A program made the position numbers and the translations under genes. Below are positions 1 to 8,534 of a stretch of DNA of 64,000 nucleotides, piece by piece. The notes under the pieces were generated by a model, which worked only from the letters and a program-made list of their open reading frames with translations, searched no databases and was not told the DNA's origin. Source of the stretch: Alkalilimnicola ehrlichii (GTDB lineage Bacteria; Pseudomonadota; Gammaproteobacteria; Nitrococcales; AK92); NCBI RefSeq assembly GCF_003399765.1, contig NZ_NFZV01000005.1, positions 124,001 to 188,000 of the forward strand, given 5' to 3'. The stretch's first letter is position 1. Each line of letters begins with the position of its first letter.

Positions 1-2
1 GG

Positions 3-53
3 TTAACAGCTCATGCGCGCTCGGCCGAGCTGCGAGTCGAAGCCGAGAAATAA
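3..53 (+). CDS. hisD: Histidinol dehydrogenase, C-terminal tail (partial)
   Basis: The window opens inside a plus-strand gene. The 16 codons before the TAA at 51-53 read LTAHARSAELRVEAEK. This matches the usual end of histidinol dehydrogenase, where a LTAH..A..LRV motif closes the protein (last step of histidine biosynthesis, NAD-dependent oxidation of histidinol). Only the tail is visible, so the call rests on this short motif and on his genes often lying near degS/algW in gammaproteobacteria. The catalytic part lies outside the window. Confidence 0.7.
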   Translation, partial: LTAHARSAELRVEAEK

Positions 54-61
54 CCATAAGA

Positions 62-84
62 GCCGCCCTTCGACAGAGGGCGGC
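62..84 (+). terminator. Hairpin after hisD
   Basis: GCCGCCCT (62-69) pairs with AGGGCGGC (77-84) around a 7-base loop, directly after the hisD stop. No clear T-run follows. It may be a weak terminator between the convergent hisD and degS genes. The stem is seen in sequence; its function is inferred. Confidence 0.45.
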
Positions 85-134
85 ATTAGTAGGTTGGCCT
101 TGCTCCCGCGGGAGCTAACTATCCTCGCTCCCTA

Positions 135-1323
135 TTAGCGTCGCGATTCTTGTCTGTGGGGCCGTTCGTGAATGCTAATTTGCGTTTCAAATGTCGTTTC
201 GTCGGCGGTGCGCCACGCGCCGACGGTGATTTCCGTCCCTGGCGGGCGTGCGGTGATGAGCCGTAGCAAGGACTGGGCATTATCGACGGGTGTGTCGTCA
301 ATGGTGTGAATGACGTCGCCGGGGCGCAAGCCGGCTTGATCTGCAGGCCCATTACGTAGCACGCCAGCGACGATGACGCCGGCATCGGAATCAAGTCCAA
401 ACGATTCTGCAAGAGGCATCGTAAGCGGTTGTACTTCGATGCCAACCCAGCCGCGAATAACCCGACCGTGCTCGATAATACTGATCAGTACTTCCCGCGC
501 TAATTCGGCGGGGATGGCAAAGCCGATCCCGTGCGAGCCTCCGCTGCGACTGAAAATCGCCGTATTAATGCCTACCAACTCGCCGCGAGCATTGATCAGC
601 GCCCCTCCTGAGTTGCCTGGGTTGATAGCCGCGTCCGTCTGGATAAAGTTTTCGAACGTCGAAAGGCCCAGTTGCGAGCGCCCTGTCGCACTGACGATGC
701 CCTGGGTAACGGTCTGCCCAACGCCAAACGGGTTGCCGATGGCAAGCACGACATCGCCGACGCGCAAAGCATCCGAGTGTCCCAACGTGATGGAGGGTAA
801 ATTGTCGAGTTCTATGGCCAGTACCGCCAAATCGGTTTCCGGGTCGGCACCGATTAGCCGTGCGTCCGCGGTGCGCCCATCGTTGAGCATGACCTCGATT
901 TGCTCGGCTCCCTGGATGACATGGTTGTTGGTAAGGATATGGCCGTTTTCGCTGAGGATAACGCCGGAGCCGAGGCTTGTTTCCATCCGCTCGCGGGTTT
1001 CTCCGCCCGGACTTTCGCCGAAAAGCGGCGAAACAACGGATCCTCCAGCAAAGGATGCTGTCGCTCTTGTACCCGCTTGGTGGTGTATATGTTGACGACG
1101 GCGGGCGCTGTCCGTGCCACCGCATCGGCGTAGGAAACCGGACCCTCACCCAGCCCGCCGCCTGGGGTTGGAGTGCCGGCTTCGGACGAGTGTACTTCAA
1201 CGACGTGTTGTTCCGGCCCAATTACACCGGGGAATACGTACATTATCGTTGCTGCTACGATAATGCCGACTAACGCATAACTAAGTAAAAACGGAGTAGA
1301 CGACTTTTCTTCATTACGGACAT
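135..1323 (-). CDS. degS: DegS/AlgW-type periplasmic serine protease (two frame breaks)
   Basis: Membrane-anchored trypsin-like protease with a PDZ domain. In this family it cleaves the RseA/MucA anti-sigma factor to start the envelope stress response. Read continuously, it has an N-terminal MKKSRLL-type start and one membrane helix, the triad (TNNHV His, DPETDLAVL Asp, GNSGGAL Ser) and a C-terminal PDZ domain containing GWVGIEV and GLRPGDVI. Two breaks interrupt the frame. One base is missing from the A5 run at 1287-1291 (plus strand), which separates the start from the membrane helix. Another is missing from the A4 run at 1021-1024, which separates DPLFRRF from the GESPGG...METSLGSG segment. 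Restoring one base at each gives a normal-length DegS. The start could be the ATG at 1323 or the one at 1314. It is convergent with hisD and divergent from the Nif3 gene. Confidence 0.85.
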
Positions 1324-1650
1324 GTCCTCGTCCCAGTCGATGCTGGGTACATTTTACGCCGACAGTCAAAACCGTCTTCCCGCCACGGGCGTTTTTTATG
1401 CTTTGTTTGTGCCTGCGGGTGCGCGGCCTATCGGGTGTCGTAATCCGGCTCGCGATAAAACAAAGGCTTATATTGTAGTGTAAATCTTCTTCGACGGCAT
1501 GCTTTCGATGCCTTCACAATGTAAGGCTGTGTAAATGGCGTACGTTGTGAAGGGCCGAGTACTATTGGTTGGCGATTCGGCCTCGCACATTGTTCGGCGG
1601 CGTGCTAGTGTCCCTAATCGATGGCTTGGTGAGGGAGATAAGGAGTAAAT
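1324..1650. other. Intergenic region between degS and the Nif3 gene
   Basis: About 330 bases between divergent genes, presumably holding both promoters. I see no convincing coding frame. An AAGGAG Shine-Dalgarno lies just upstream of the ATG at 1651. No operator repeat was recognised. Confidence 0.5.
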
Positions 1651-2409
1651 ATGGTCCAGCGCTCGGAGCTGATCGCTTATCTGAATGACCTACTGGCCGT
1701 CGAGCACTTCAGCGATTATTGTCCGAACGGGCTTCAGATCGAAGGTTGTTCGGAGGTGCAAACGTTGATTGCAGGGGTGACTGCATCGCAAGCTTTTCTG
1801 GAGCGAGCCTTGGCGGAAGGGGCCGATACGGTTCTGGTGCATCATGGCTATTTTTGGAAAGGGGAGAACCCCAGCATAGTCGGGATGAAGGCTCAACGTA
1901 TTGGCGCCCTGCTGCGAGCGAATGCCAATTTACTTGCTTACCACCTGCCGTTGGATGCCCACCCGCTCTACGGCAATAACCGTCAATTGGCCGATCGGCT
2001 TGGAATTGCCATAACCGGCGAGGTGGCAGCCGGACCGAGGCCGGCCTTGGTCCTAAAGGGGCGATTGGCGCAGCCGGTAACCGCTGAGGCGTTTGCCGCC
2101 CACATCGAGGCTGTCTTGGGGCGCAGTCCCATGCATATCGAAGGCGGGCCGGGCAAAATTCAAGAAGTCGCCTGGTGTACCGGAGCAGGGCAAGACTTCA
2201 TCGACGCTGCTGCTGCAAGTGGGGTCGACGCTTATATCAGCGGAGAAATCTCCGAGCGGACCACGCACAGCGCGCGGGAGCAAGGTATTCACTATTATGC
2301 TGTCGGTCATCATGCCAGCGAACGCTACGGTGTTCAGGCCCTAGGCGAGCATCTTGCCGAGCGCTTCGGGCTCAAGTATTCCTTTATCGATGTCGATAAT
2401 CCGGCTTGA
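1651..2409 (+). CDS. Nif3-like dinuclear metal centre protein (YbgI family)
   Basis: 252-residue protein of the Nif3/YbgI family, annotated in databases as GTP cyclohydrolase 1 type 2 or dinuclear-metal hexameric protein. The true substrate is poorly defined. Family features seen are YCPNGLQIEG near residue 24, the metal-binding VLVHHGYFW around residue 62, YHLPLDAH near 98, the GAGQDF loop and the late GHHASERYG motif, which supplies further metal ligands. Length is normal for the short form. An AAGGAG ribosome site sits 5 bases upstream of the ATG. It lies between degS and petA, a common arrangement in Pseudomonas-like genomes. Confidence 0.9.
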   Translation: MVQRSELIAYLNDLLAVEHFSDYCPNGLQIEGCSEVQTLIAGVTASQAFLERALAEGADTVLVHHGYFWKGENPSIVGMKAQRIGALLRANANLLAYHLPLDAHPLYGNNRQLADRLGIAITGEVAAGPRPALVLKGRLAQPVTAEAFAAHIEAVLGRSPMHIEGGPGKIQEVAWCTGAGQDFIDAAAASGVDAYISGEISERTTHSAREQGIHYYAVGHHASERYGVQALGEHLAERFGLKYSFIDVDNPA

Positions 2410-2724
2410 GCGCGTTCGATCGATGTTTCGTGCCCATGCCGGCAGGGTTGGCAGCAGCCGGATATAGTGTCTTGCCGGCCTAATAGGCGCACCTAGCCCC
2501 CGCTAATTCCAGGTTGGAGTGCGGGAACTTTATACGGTCTTTTCCCGGAAAGTTGCGTTCGATGTATCGCTTCTGCGGCTTGTCCGCTTGATTTCCCAGG
2601 TGGGATATAAGATCCTTATGCGCCAAATTTGCCCGGGTTCCCTTTTGTTTTTCTAGGGGCTCGGCAGGTCGGCTAAGGCCGGCTTTTCCTTCCAGGCACC
2701 GTCTCAACCTCGTGGGGGTCGTGA
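2410..2724. other. Intergenic leader before petABC
   Basis: 315 bases without a plausible gene. A small hairpin GTCGGC (2668-2673)/GCCGGC (2678-2683) with a 4-base loop is followed by TTTT at 2684-2687. It could be a weak terminator or an attenuator-like element ahead of petA. No strong sigma-70 promoter with good spacing was seen. Confidence 0.35.
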
Positions 2725-3321
2725 ATGAATCAAGAAGGCGTAAATAAATCAAGACGCCGTTTTCTGACTGCAACGACCGCGGTTGTGGGTGGCGTAGGCG
2801 CTGTGTTTACCGCCTACCCCTTCCTTGCGTCCTGGCAGCCAAGTGCTAGGGCTCAAGCCGCGGGTGCACCGGTAGAGGTTGACATTAGTCGCCTGGAGCC
2901 GGGTCAGCTGATCAATATCGAGTGGCGTGGACGGCCCGTGTGGGTCTTTCAGCGTGACGAAAGGGCATTGCAAGAGCTTGAGGAATTGGCGCCGCGTCTG
3001 GCCGATCCCGAGTCTCGCGTGCCGCAGCAACCTCAGTATGCCGAAAATTACCACCGGTCGATTCGGCCGGAAGTCATGGTTATGGTCGGTATCTGTACCC
3101 ACCTTGGTTGTTCGCCGTTATACCGTCCTGAGCCGGGTTCTTCCGATATGGGTGGGACCGGCTCGCCAGGCGGTTTCTTCTGCCCCTGTCACGGTTCTCG
3201 CTTCGATCTGGCCGGTCGTGTTTTCCGTAACTTACCGGCTCCGACTAATATGGAAGTGCCGCCGCACTTCTACATTGACGAGAACCAGATCCTGATCGGC
3301 GAAGAGGAAGAGGCGGCCTAA
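2725..3321 (+). CDS. petA: Ubiquinol-cytochrome c reductase Rieske iron-sulfur subunit
   Basis: 198-residue Rieske protein of the cytochrome bc1 complex; it accepts the first electron from ubiquinol and passes it to cytochrome c1. The N-terminus has a twin-arginine SRRRFL motif followed by a hydrophobic segment (about residues 9-35) that remains as the membrane anchor. The [2Fe-2S] ligands are in CTHLGC (124-129) and CPCHG (153-157). The ATG at 2725 follows a GGGGG-rich ribosome site. Its TAA overlaps the petB ATG by one base (3319-3323), so the genes are translationally coupled. Confidence 0.96.
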   Translation: MNQEGVNKSRRRFLTATTAVVGGVGAVFTAYPFLASWQPSARAQAAGAPVEVDISRLEPGQLINIEWRGRPVWVFQRDERALQELEELAPRLADPESRVPQQPQYAENYHRSIRPEVMVMVGICTHLGCSPLYRPEPGSSDMGGTGSPGGFFCPCHGSRFDLAGRVFRNLPAPTNMEVPPHFYIDENQILIGEEEEAA

Positions 3322-4576
3322 TGAATAAGATGGAAGAAGTCGCAAAGTCCAATCGTTTGATTGGCTGGATCGACGCGCGCTTCCCGTTAACCAAGCTTTG
3401 GGAAGAGCACGTTTCCAATTATTACGCGCCGAAGAATTTTAACTTCTGGTATTTCTTCGGCTCTCTGGCGATGTTGGTGCTGGTCATACAGATCGTCTCC
3501 GGCATCTTCTTGACGATGAACTATCACCCACTGGCGCCGGCGCGTTTGCCTCCGTCGAATACATCATGCGCGACGTCGAATGGGGTTGGTTATTGCGCTA
3601 TATCCATACAACGGGCGCGTCCGCGTTCTTTATTATCGTCTACCTGCACATGTTCCGCGGGTTGATGTACGGCTCTTACCAAAAGCCGCGCGAGTTGGTG
3701 TGGATCTTCGGCATGTTGATCTACGTCCTGCTGATGGCCGAAGCCTTTATGGGCTATCTGCTGCCTTGGGGGCAGATGTCCTACTGGGGTGCGCAGGTGA
3801 TTATCTCGCTCTTTGGCGCGGTCCCGTTCGTAGGCGAAGACCTGGCGCTGTGGATTCGCGGTGACTACAACATCTCCGAAGTTACTTTGACGCGTTTCTT
3901 CGCGCTGCATGTGATCGCTCTGCCGCTGGTGCTGGTATTCCTGGTGATTTTCCACATCATGGCGTTACATGAGGTCGGGTCGAACAATCCCGACGGCATC
4001 GACATCAAGAAATATAAGGACGAGAACGGTGTTCCGCTCGACGGCGTGGCTTTCCACCCGTACATGACCGTGAAAGATCTGGTAGCCGTTATTATCTTCC
4101 TGATCTTCTTCGCGGCCGTTGTGTTCTTCATGCCGACCTTCTTCGGCCTTTTCATCGAGTCGCCGAACTTTGAGCCTGCGAACCCGCTGGTTACGCCGGA
4201 TCTGATTCACCCTGTTTGGTACTTCGGGGCTTACTACGCCATCTTGCGTGCGATCCCAAGTATTGCCGGCTCTTCCTTCCCTGGGGTAGCCGTCATGGGG
4301 CTGGCGATCGTCATGCTGTTCCTGTTGCCCTGGCTGGATCGTGGTAAGGTGCGTTCGATCCGTTATCGCGGCTTGAGCTTCAAGATCGCCTTGATCTTGT
4401 TCGCTATCGCCTTCGTCATGCTGACCTTCCTTGGCATGCAGGCTGCGACCCCGTTGTATACGGCGCTGTCGCAGATCGGTACGGTGATCTACTTCGGCTA
4501 TTTCATCTTCTTGTGGGTCTACACCTACTTCGGACTAGAGAAGACGAAGCCGGTGCCGGAAAGGGTGACAAAGTAA
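3321..4576 (+). CDS. petB: Cytochrome b of the bc1 complex (one frame break)
   Basis: Integral membrane subunit carrying the two b hemes and both quinone sites. The first frame gives the N-terminal NRLIGWIDARFPLTKLWEEH and the first helix to MNYHP. The second frame continues with EYIMRDVEWGWLLRYIHTTGAS and all remaining helices, including the family PVWYF segment (HPVWYFGAYYA). The junction is the CCC run at 3527-3529. Adding one C gives MNYHPTGAGAFASVEYIM, a perfect family continuation, so one base is missing in this sequence. The TAA at 4574-4576 overlaps the petC ATG. An obligate respiratory gene is unlikely to be broken when petA and petC are intact. Confidence 0.93.
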
Positions 4577-5316
4577 TGAAAAAGTTCGTACTAGCTGTAC
4601 TGTTACTGCTGGCGCCGGGATTAAGCGGCGCCGCAGGTCCACAAGGCGACCTGATGTCGGCTCGGGTCAACGTAAACGACAATGCTTCCCTGCAGCGGGG
4701 TGCTAACCTTTTCGTCAACTACTGCATGAGCTGTCACTCGGCCGAGTTCATGCGTTTTGGGCGGGTTGCTCAGGACTTGGGTCTGAGCGAAGATCTGGTC
4801 GAGAAGTACCTGATCTTCACCGATGCGCAGATTGGCGACACCATGCTCAACGCGATGGACCCGGAGCTGTCGGAAGGTTGGTTCGGCGCCGCGCCGCCGG
4901 ATTTGAGCTTGACGGCCCGTGTGCGTTCGGCCGATTGGATCTATACGTTTCTTAACAGCTTCTATCGGGACGAAGAGTCCGCGGTCGGGGTCAACAACCT
5001 GATCTTTTCCGATCTGAGCATGCCCCACCCGTTGTGGGAGCTGCAGGGTATGCCGGAGCCGGTTTATGAAGAGGTTCAGGTCGGCGACGAAGCTCGCTTG
5101 GAAATCGTTGGCACCCGTGTGGAAGAAGGTTCCGGGCTAATGACCGAAGCGGAATACCGTCAGGCTACCCAGGATCTCACCAACTTTATGGTGTACATCT
5201 CCGAGCCGATTCGCGCCGAGCGCGAGCGCTTAGGGGTGCGGGTGATCCTGTTCCTGCTGGTGTTCCTCTTCGTGGCGTACTTGCTTAAGAAGGAATACTG
5301 GAAGGATGTCCACTAA
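4576..5316 (+). CDS. petC: Cytochrome c1 of the bc1 complex
   Basis: 246-residue heme c subunit that passes electrons to soluble cytochrome c. It has a Sec signal peptide (MKKFVLAVLLLLAPGLSGAA), the heme attachment site CMSCH at about 50-54, and a C-terminal membrane anchor (about 220-238) ending KKEYWKDVH. The start is the ATG at 4576, overlapping the petB stop by one base; longer upstream frames run into petB. Last gene of the petABC operon, followed at 46 bases by sspA. Confidence 0.95.
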   Translation: MKKFVLAVLLLLAPGLSGAAGPQGDLMSARVNVNDNASLQRGANLFVNYCMSCHSAEFMRFGRVAQDLGLSEDLVEKYLIFTDAQIGDTMLNAMDPELSEGWFGAAPPDLSLTARVRSADWIYTFLNSFYRDEESAVGVNNLIFSDLSMPHPLWELQGMPEPVYEEVQVGDEARLEIVGTRVEEGSGLMTEAEYRQATQDLTNFMVYISEPIRAERERLGVRVILFLLVFLFVAYLLKKEYWKDVH

Positions 5317-5322
5317 ATCTTA

Positions 5323-5361
5323 CACCTCGTGTGAGGGTGTAACCGGCGAGGAGGGTGCCGG
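5323..5361 (+). promoter_or_regulatory. Two hairpins in the petC-sspA gap; ribosome site in a loop
   Basis: TTACACC (about 5322-5328) pairs with GGTGTAA (about 5337-5343). Immediately after, CCGGC and GCCGG flank a loop holding GAGGAGGG, the sspA ribosome-binding site, just before the ATG at 5362. The second stem would leave the site exposed in a loop but could tune translation. The structures are visible; regulation is inferred. Confidence 0.4.
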
Positions 5362-5985
5362 ATGGCTGCGGTGAGTAAACGTTCGGTTATGACGCTTTAT
5401 TCGGGGCAAACCTGCCCGTTGAGTCATCGGATACGCTTCGTGTTGGCGGAGAAGGGAATCACCGCCGATATCGTGCCTGTCAGCGGAGACAACAAGCCCG
5501 AAGAGCTGTTGGATCTGAACCCTTATGGCACGGTACCGACCTTGGTTGATCGCGATCTTGCCCTGTATGGGACCAAGATCATCGCCGAGTATTTGGACGA
5601 GCGTTTCCCGCATCCGCCGTTGATGCCGGTCGACCCCGTTTCGCGGGCTAAGGCGAGGCTGGTGCTGTATCGGATCGAGAAAGATTGGTACGGTCCGTTA
5701 GACCGGTTAATCGAAGGCGGCGAGACGGACGCCGAGGGTGCCCGTAAGGCGCTGATCGAGAGTCTGACGGCTAGCAATGAATTGTTTGCGAATATGCCGT
5801 ACTTCCTTAGCGAAGATCTCTCGATCATGGACTGCGCGGTAGCGCCGTTGCTGTGGCGCTTACCGCACTATGGCATCGAGTTGCCGGAGCAGGCGCAGGC
5901 AGTACTGGATTACGCTGAGCGGATCTTCGCGCTGGACTCGTTCCAACGTAGTCTTACCGACGCGGAACGTGTTATGCGCCCCTGA
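5362..5985 (+). CDS. sspA: Stringent starvation protein A
   Basis: 207-residue GST-fold protein that in enterobacteria binds RNA polymerase and modulates starvation and acid-stress transcription. The thioredoxin-like N-terminal domain reads VMTLYSGQTCPLSHRIRFVLAEKGI (cysteine near residue 19), followed by NPYGTVPTLVDRDLALYGTKII. An all-helical C-terminal domain with SIMDCAVAPLLWRL follows. Length is typical. It is followed by sspB, as in most gammaproteobacteria, and probably shares a transcript with it. Confidence 0.95.
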   Translation: MAAVSKRSVMTLYSGQTCPLSHRIRFVLAEKGITADIVPVSGDNKPEELLDLNPYGTVPTLVDRDLALYGTKIIAEYLDERFPHPPLMPVDPVSRAKARLVLYRIEKDWYGPLDRLIEGGETDAEGARKALIESLTASNELFANMPYFLSEDLSIMDCAVAPLLWRLPHYGIELPEQAQAVLDYAERIFALDSFQRSLTDAERVMRP

Positions 5986-6017
5986 GGGGGCGCAGGCATC
6001 TTCCTGTTTGAGGTTAT

Positions 6018-6398
6018 ATGACTTCCAGTCGTCCTTATTTGGTACGCGCGCTCTATGAGTGGATCGTCGATAATGGCTTGACGCCCTATATCCTGGTCGA
6101 CTCGAACTACGAGGGATTGGTCGCACCGTTAGAATATGCCGACAACGGTAAGTTGGTGTTGAACATCGCCCCGCGAGCTGTGCGTGGCTTGAACGTTGCG
6201 AACGACGGCGTGTCTTTTAATGCTCGCTTTGGGGGTACGCCGCGTGACGTTTATGTTCCCATCTTGGCGGTAATGGCTATCTACGCGCGAGAGAATGGGC
6301 AAGGTATGCTGTTCTCGGAGCGGGATGATGGCGGGGAGCCGCCGCCAGATCCTCAAGGTAAGGGTAGCAGTAAGCCCACGCTGCGTATCGTCAAGTGA
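6018..6398 (+). CDS. sspB: ClpXP protease specificity-enhancing factor SspB
   Basis: 126-residue adaptor that delivers ssrA-tagged proteins to ClpXP. It starts MTSSRPYLVRALYEWIVDNGLTPYILV, as in the family, with the substrate-binding core containing FNARFGG. An acidic/proline-rich linker (about 100-115) leads to the C-terminal ClpX-binding tail, which ends LRIVK. It lies 32 bases after sspA. Confidence 0.95.
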   Translation: MTSSRPYLVRALYEWIVDNGLTPYILVDSNYEGLVAPLEYADNGKLVLNIAPRAVRGLNVANDGVSFNARFGGTPRDVYVPILAVMAIYARENGQGMLFSERDDGGEPPPDPQGKGSSKPTLRIVK

Positions 6399-6410
6399 GC
6401 TTAAGCGCGG

Positions 6411-6438
6411 CCGCTGCGGAGATATGTATCCGCAGCGG
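6411..6438 (+). terminator. Perfect hairpin after sspB
   Basis: CCGCTGCGGA (6411-6420) and TCCGCAGCGG (6429-6438) form a perfect 10-bp stem with an 8-base loop, 12 bases after the sspB stop. The tail (CTGTTGATAT) is only mildly T-rich. It probably ends the petABC-sspAB transcript and marks the boundary of the accessory insert. Confidence 0.65.
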
Positions 6439-7034
6439 CTGTTGATATAGCCGTCTCTTTTCGAGTATGGAGAGAGGGGTTTCCGAAGCCCAAAGGCTGC
6501 CTCCTGTATCTTGCGTCATCGTGACTCGATAACGCCTTCCCACCGTTTCGTAACTTATACGCCTACTGGCCGATTACAAGCCCGAACAAAGAGAGTGGCA
6601 TTCTGAACCGGCAAAGCGAAAGCTGGTCGACCGCTAATGCCGCCAAGTTCCACGAATTCCGTTTTCGGCCGTACGTGCATGTCCTGCTCGTCGCCATTCG
6701 CAAAGCTCGCTAATTACCTTTCTTTTATTCAAATAATAAAGCGATTGAAAGATTGCTGAGATGGATTTTCCACTCTCTAGGATTGGAATGTAATTATTTT
6801 AACATTCCCTAATAGAGGCTCGGCTTTCGCTTGCTTAGAGCATGCTAACGTTATTAAATTTATTAATTATTGATGAAATAAAAAACACGACAATACTTGA
6901 TAAAAGTCAGTTTTTTGGTCTTGAGGTCCTCTATACCATGGATAGTGCAACCTTGATGTGGCTTTTTTGCGGAAGCCGACGTGGGGATGCTTCGCGGATG
7001 ACCTGTCTATGGAAGGTGGCGACGAGGTATTGTT
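6439..7034. other. AT-rich leader of the accessory cluster
   Basis: About 600 bases without a convincing gene. From about 6720 to 6950 the base composition is clearly more AT-rich than the flanks. It holds an inverted repeat, GGAATGT (6785-6791)/ACATTCC (6802-6808), spaced by 10 bases, and a possible sigma-70 promoter TTGCTT (6831-6836)-N17-TTAAAT (6854-6859). Short frames at 6842-7042 and 6958-7173 have no recognisable content and are probably spurious. Likely regulatory region of the cluster that follows. Confidence 0.45.
6785..6808. promoter_or_regulatory. Inverted repeat, candidate operator of the accessory cluster
   Basis: Perfect 7-bp inverted repeat GGAATGT-N10-ACATTCC. It lies about 23 bases upstream of the candidate -35 box at 6831 and the only promoter-like sequence before the cluster. 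The spacing is suited to a dimeric transcription factor, but no regulator gene is present nearby. It resembles neither a lux box nor a terminator (no T tail). Confidence 0.35.
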
Positions 7035-7894
7035 GTGGTTAAGGACTACTTTTTTTCGGTTTGTTTTTTCTGGCTTTAGCGGCAAATACTTTCTTACTGA
7101 TAGCTTTCCCCTTAAGTTTGCTGTCGGCGCCTCTGGTGCTGTTGCAGGCCATTATGTTTGTTGGGCTGGTTGAGGCGTTTCACCAAAGCGTTCATTCCAA
7201 CTTGTTTCCAGGCAAACGAGCCAACCTCGTTGTTGGGGTGTTCGTTGGAGCGTTTCTAGGAACGAGTTACCCTGCCTATCGCCGCTTCCATCTGAAGCAT
7301 CATCAATTGACCAATAGCGATGGAGATCCCGAAGCGCGGTTCTATACCAAAGCTAGTAGCCGTCTTCGTGCTTTACTGCTGATTCCCATCACAGTGGCAG
7401 GGCATGCTTCCATCGTTAATGCGGCACAGGATCTGCTGCAAAGAAACGACGTTAACTTGCACAAGTTCACTATGCTTCTGATCTATCTGCGAGCAGTGCT
7501 TATACTGCTGGCGCTGGTGCTGTACCCCTCCCAAACCCTGGCGGTTTTCCTACTGCCAATGCTCGTATTCTTCTACTACGAGTACTTCATGTCGCATTCC
7601 CAGCATTACCAAAAACCGTATGCGGCGACCGCACCAAAAGGGCTAGAGCATTACCGTTACAGCCGTAATCTGCGGTTGCCCAATTGGATTGGGTTTTTAT
7701 CGTTATATACGAACTATCACGCCACGCACCACGCATCGCCTTCTGCCAAGTGGTACCGGATGCCGGAGGTGGCGGCGAGCCATGGAGATATCGCCTTAGC
7801 CTCGACCGTACCCTATCTCGGCTTCGTCAAGTCGTGGTGGCGTCACGGCGTTCGTACGTGGCCTGAGGAAGTATCGGGCACGGAGGAGGGATAG
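7035..7894 (+). CDS. Membrane fatty-acid desaturase/hydroxylase-like protein 1
   Basis: Membrane diiron enzyme of the fatty acid desaturase superfamily. Histidine boxes seen are HQSVH (after EAF), HLKHH (after YRRF) and HATHH (after NY), plus an extra SHSQHYQKPY segment; several hydrophobic stretches lie between. The intact frame starts only at a TTG (7061). A better start is the GTG at 7035 behind GAGGT (7024-7028), joined to the frame if one T is restored in the T7 run 7050-7056. That gives MVKDYFFFGLFFLALAANTF, the same N-terminal length as its paralogue at 10159. It shares FHL.HH..TN...DPE, NYH..HH and RTWP with that paralogue. The substrate is unknown. The next gene starts 4 bases after its stop. 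Confidence 0.75.
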
Positions 7895-7898
7895 CCGT

Positions 7899-8534
7899 AT
7901 GGCGTTCACAACCGACTATCTGAAAAACGTCCGGATTGCCCGACCAGAGGATGTGAGCGATGCGCTGAACCTAAGGTATCGACACATCTGCCGGTGGAAC
8001 CGCTATCTGCCGGATCGCGGAACGCCCGAACTATCGATTGGCGATAAGTTCGATCCGTACACCGATTATCTGGTCTACCGGGACGAGGCGAACGCAGTGA
8101 AGGGGATGGTTAGGATGATCAGACCTAATCCGCTGGGGTTTTTCATGCAGCAGTATGTCGATCCCCGCGCCTATTTCGCTACTGCCGGCGACGTCTGGGA
8201 GCTGTCGGAGTTGGTTATTCACAAGGATGAGCATGACACGTTCAAGGTCCTCGGCGCGCTGACTGCTGCGGTTACCCGGTACTTGGTCCGGAACGAAGCC
8301 GAACGCATCGCCTCCATTAGCATTAAGCCGATACACAAGTATATGCGCCGCATAGGGTTCATTAACACCGGCGTTACTTTCCCGACCGGCTGGAATCAGC
8401 CCATGACCCTTCATGTTTGTCCGGGCAGCGATCGTCTCCTGCAACATGTTCTAGCTGTCTTCAGCGAAGACTCTCGTGACGATTTGTTGTGCTTTGTGTT
8501 TCCACACGGAGATAGGCAAGTAGTGTATGGATAA
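7899..8534 (+). CDS. LuxI/FeeM-like GNAT N-acyltransferase
   Basis: 211-residue protein with the block order of autoinducer synthases and N-acyl amino acid synthases. It has an LRYRHICRWNRYLP segment near residues 26-39, then DKFDPYTDYLVY with the conserved D/FD pair, then GMVRMIRPNP, then WELSELVI at about 104-111. That last block is where LuxI proteins have WE.SRF, and here Glu replaces the Arg. Enzymes of this fold move an acyl group from acyl-ACP or acyl-CoA to an amine. A strong GGAGGAGGG site precedes the ATG, and the end overlaps the decarboxylase gene by 8 bases. The family call is by motif only; the acceptor is unknown. PEP-CTERM-associated acyltransferases are a further possible relative. 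Confidence 0.65.
   Translation: MAFTTDYLKNVRIARPEDVSDALNLRYRHICRWNRYLPDRGTPELSIGDKFDPYTDYLVYRDEANAVKGMVRMIRPNPLGFFMQQYVDPRAYFATAGDVWELSELVIHKDEHDTFKVLGALTAAVTRYLVRNEAERIASISIKPIHKYMRRIGFINTGVTFPTGWNQPMTLHVCPGSDRLLQHVLAVFSEDSRDDLLCFVFPHGDRQVVYG

Noticed and set aside
6842-7042. Open frame of 66 codons in the AT-rich leader
   Set aside because: No ribosome site, low-complexity Leu/Ile-rich start, overlaps the candidate promoter region, and is followed in the same frame by a stop before desaturase 1.
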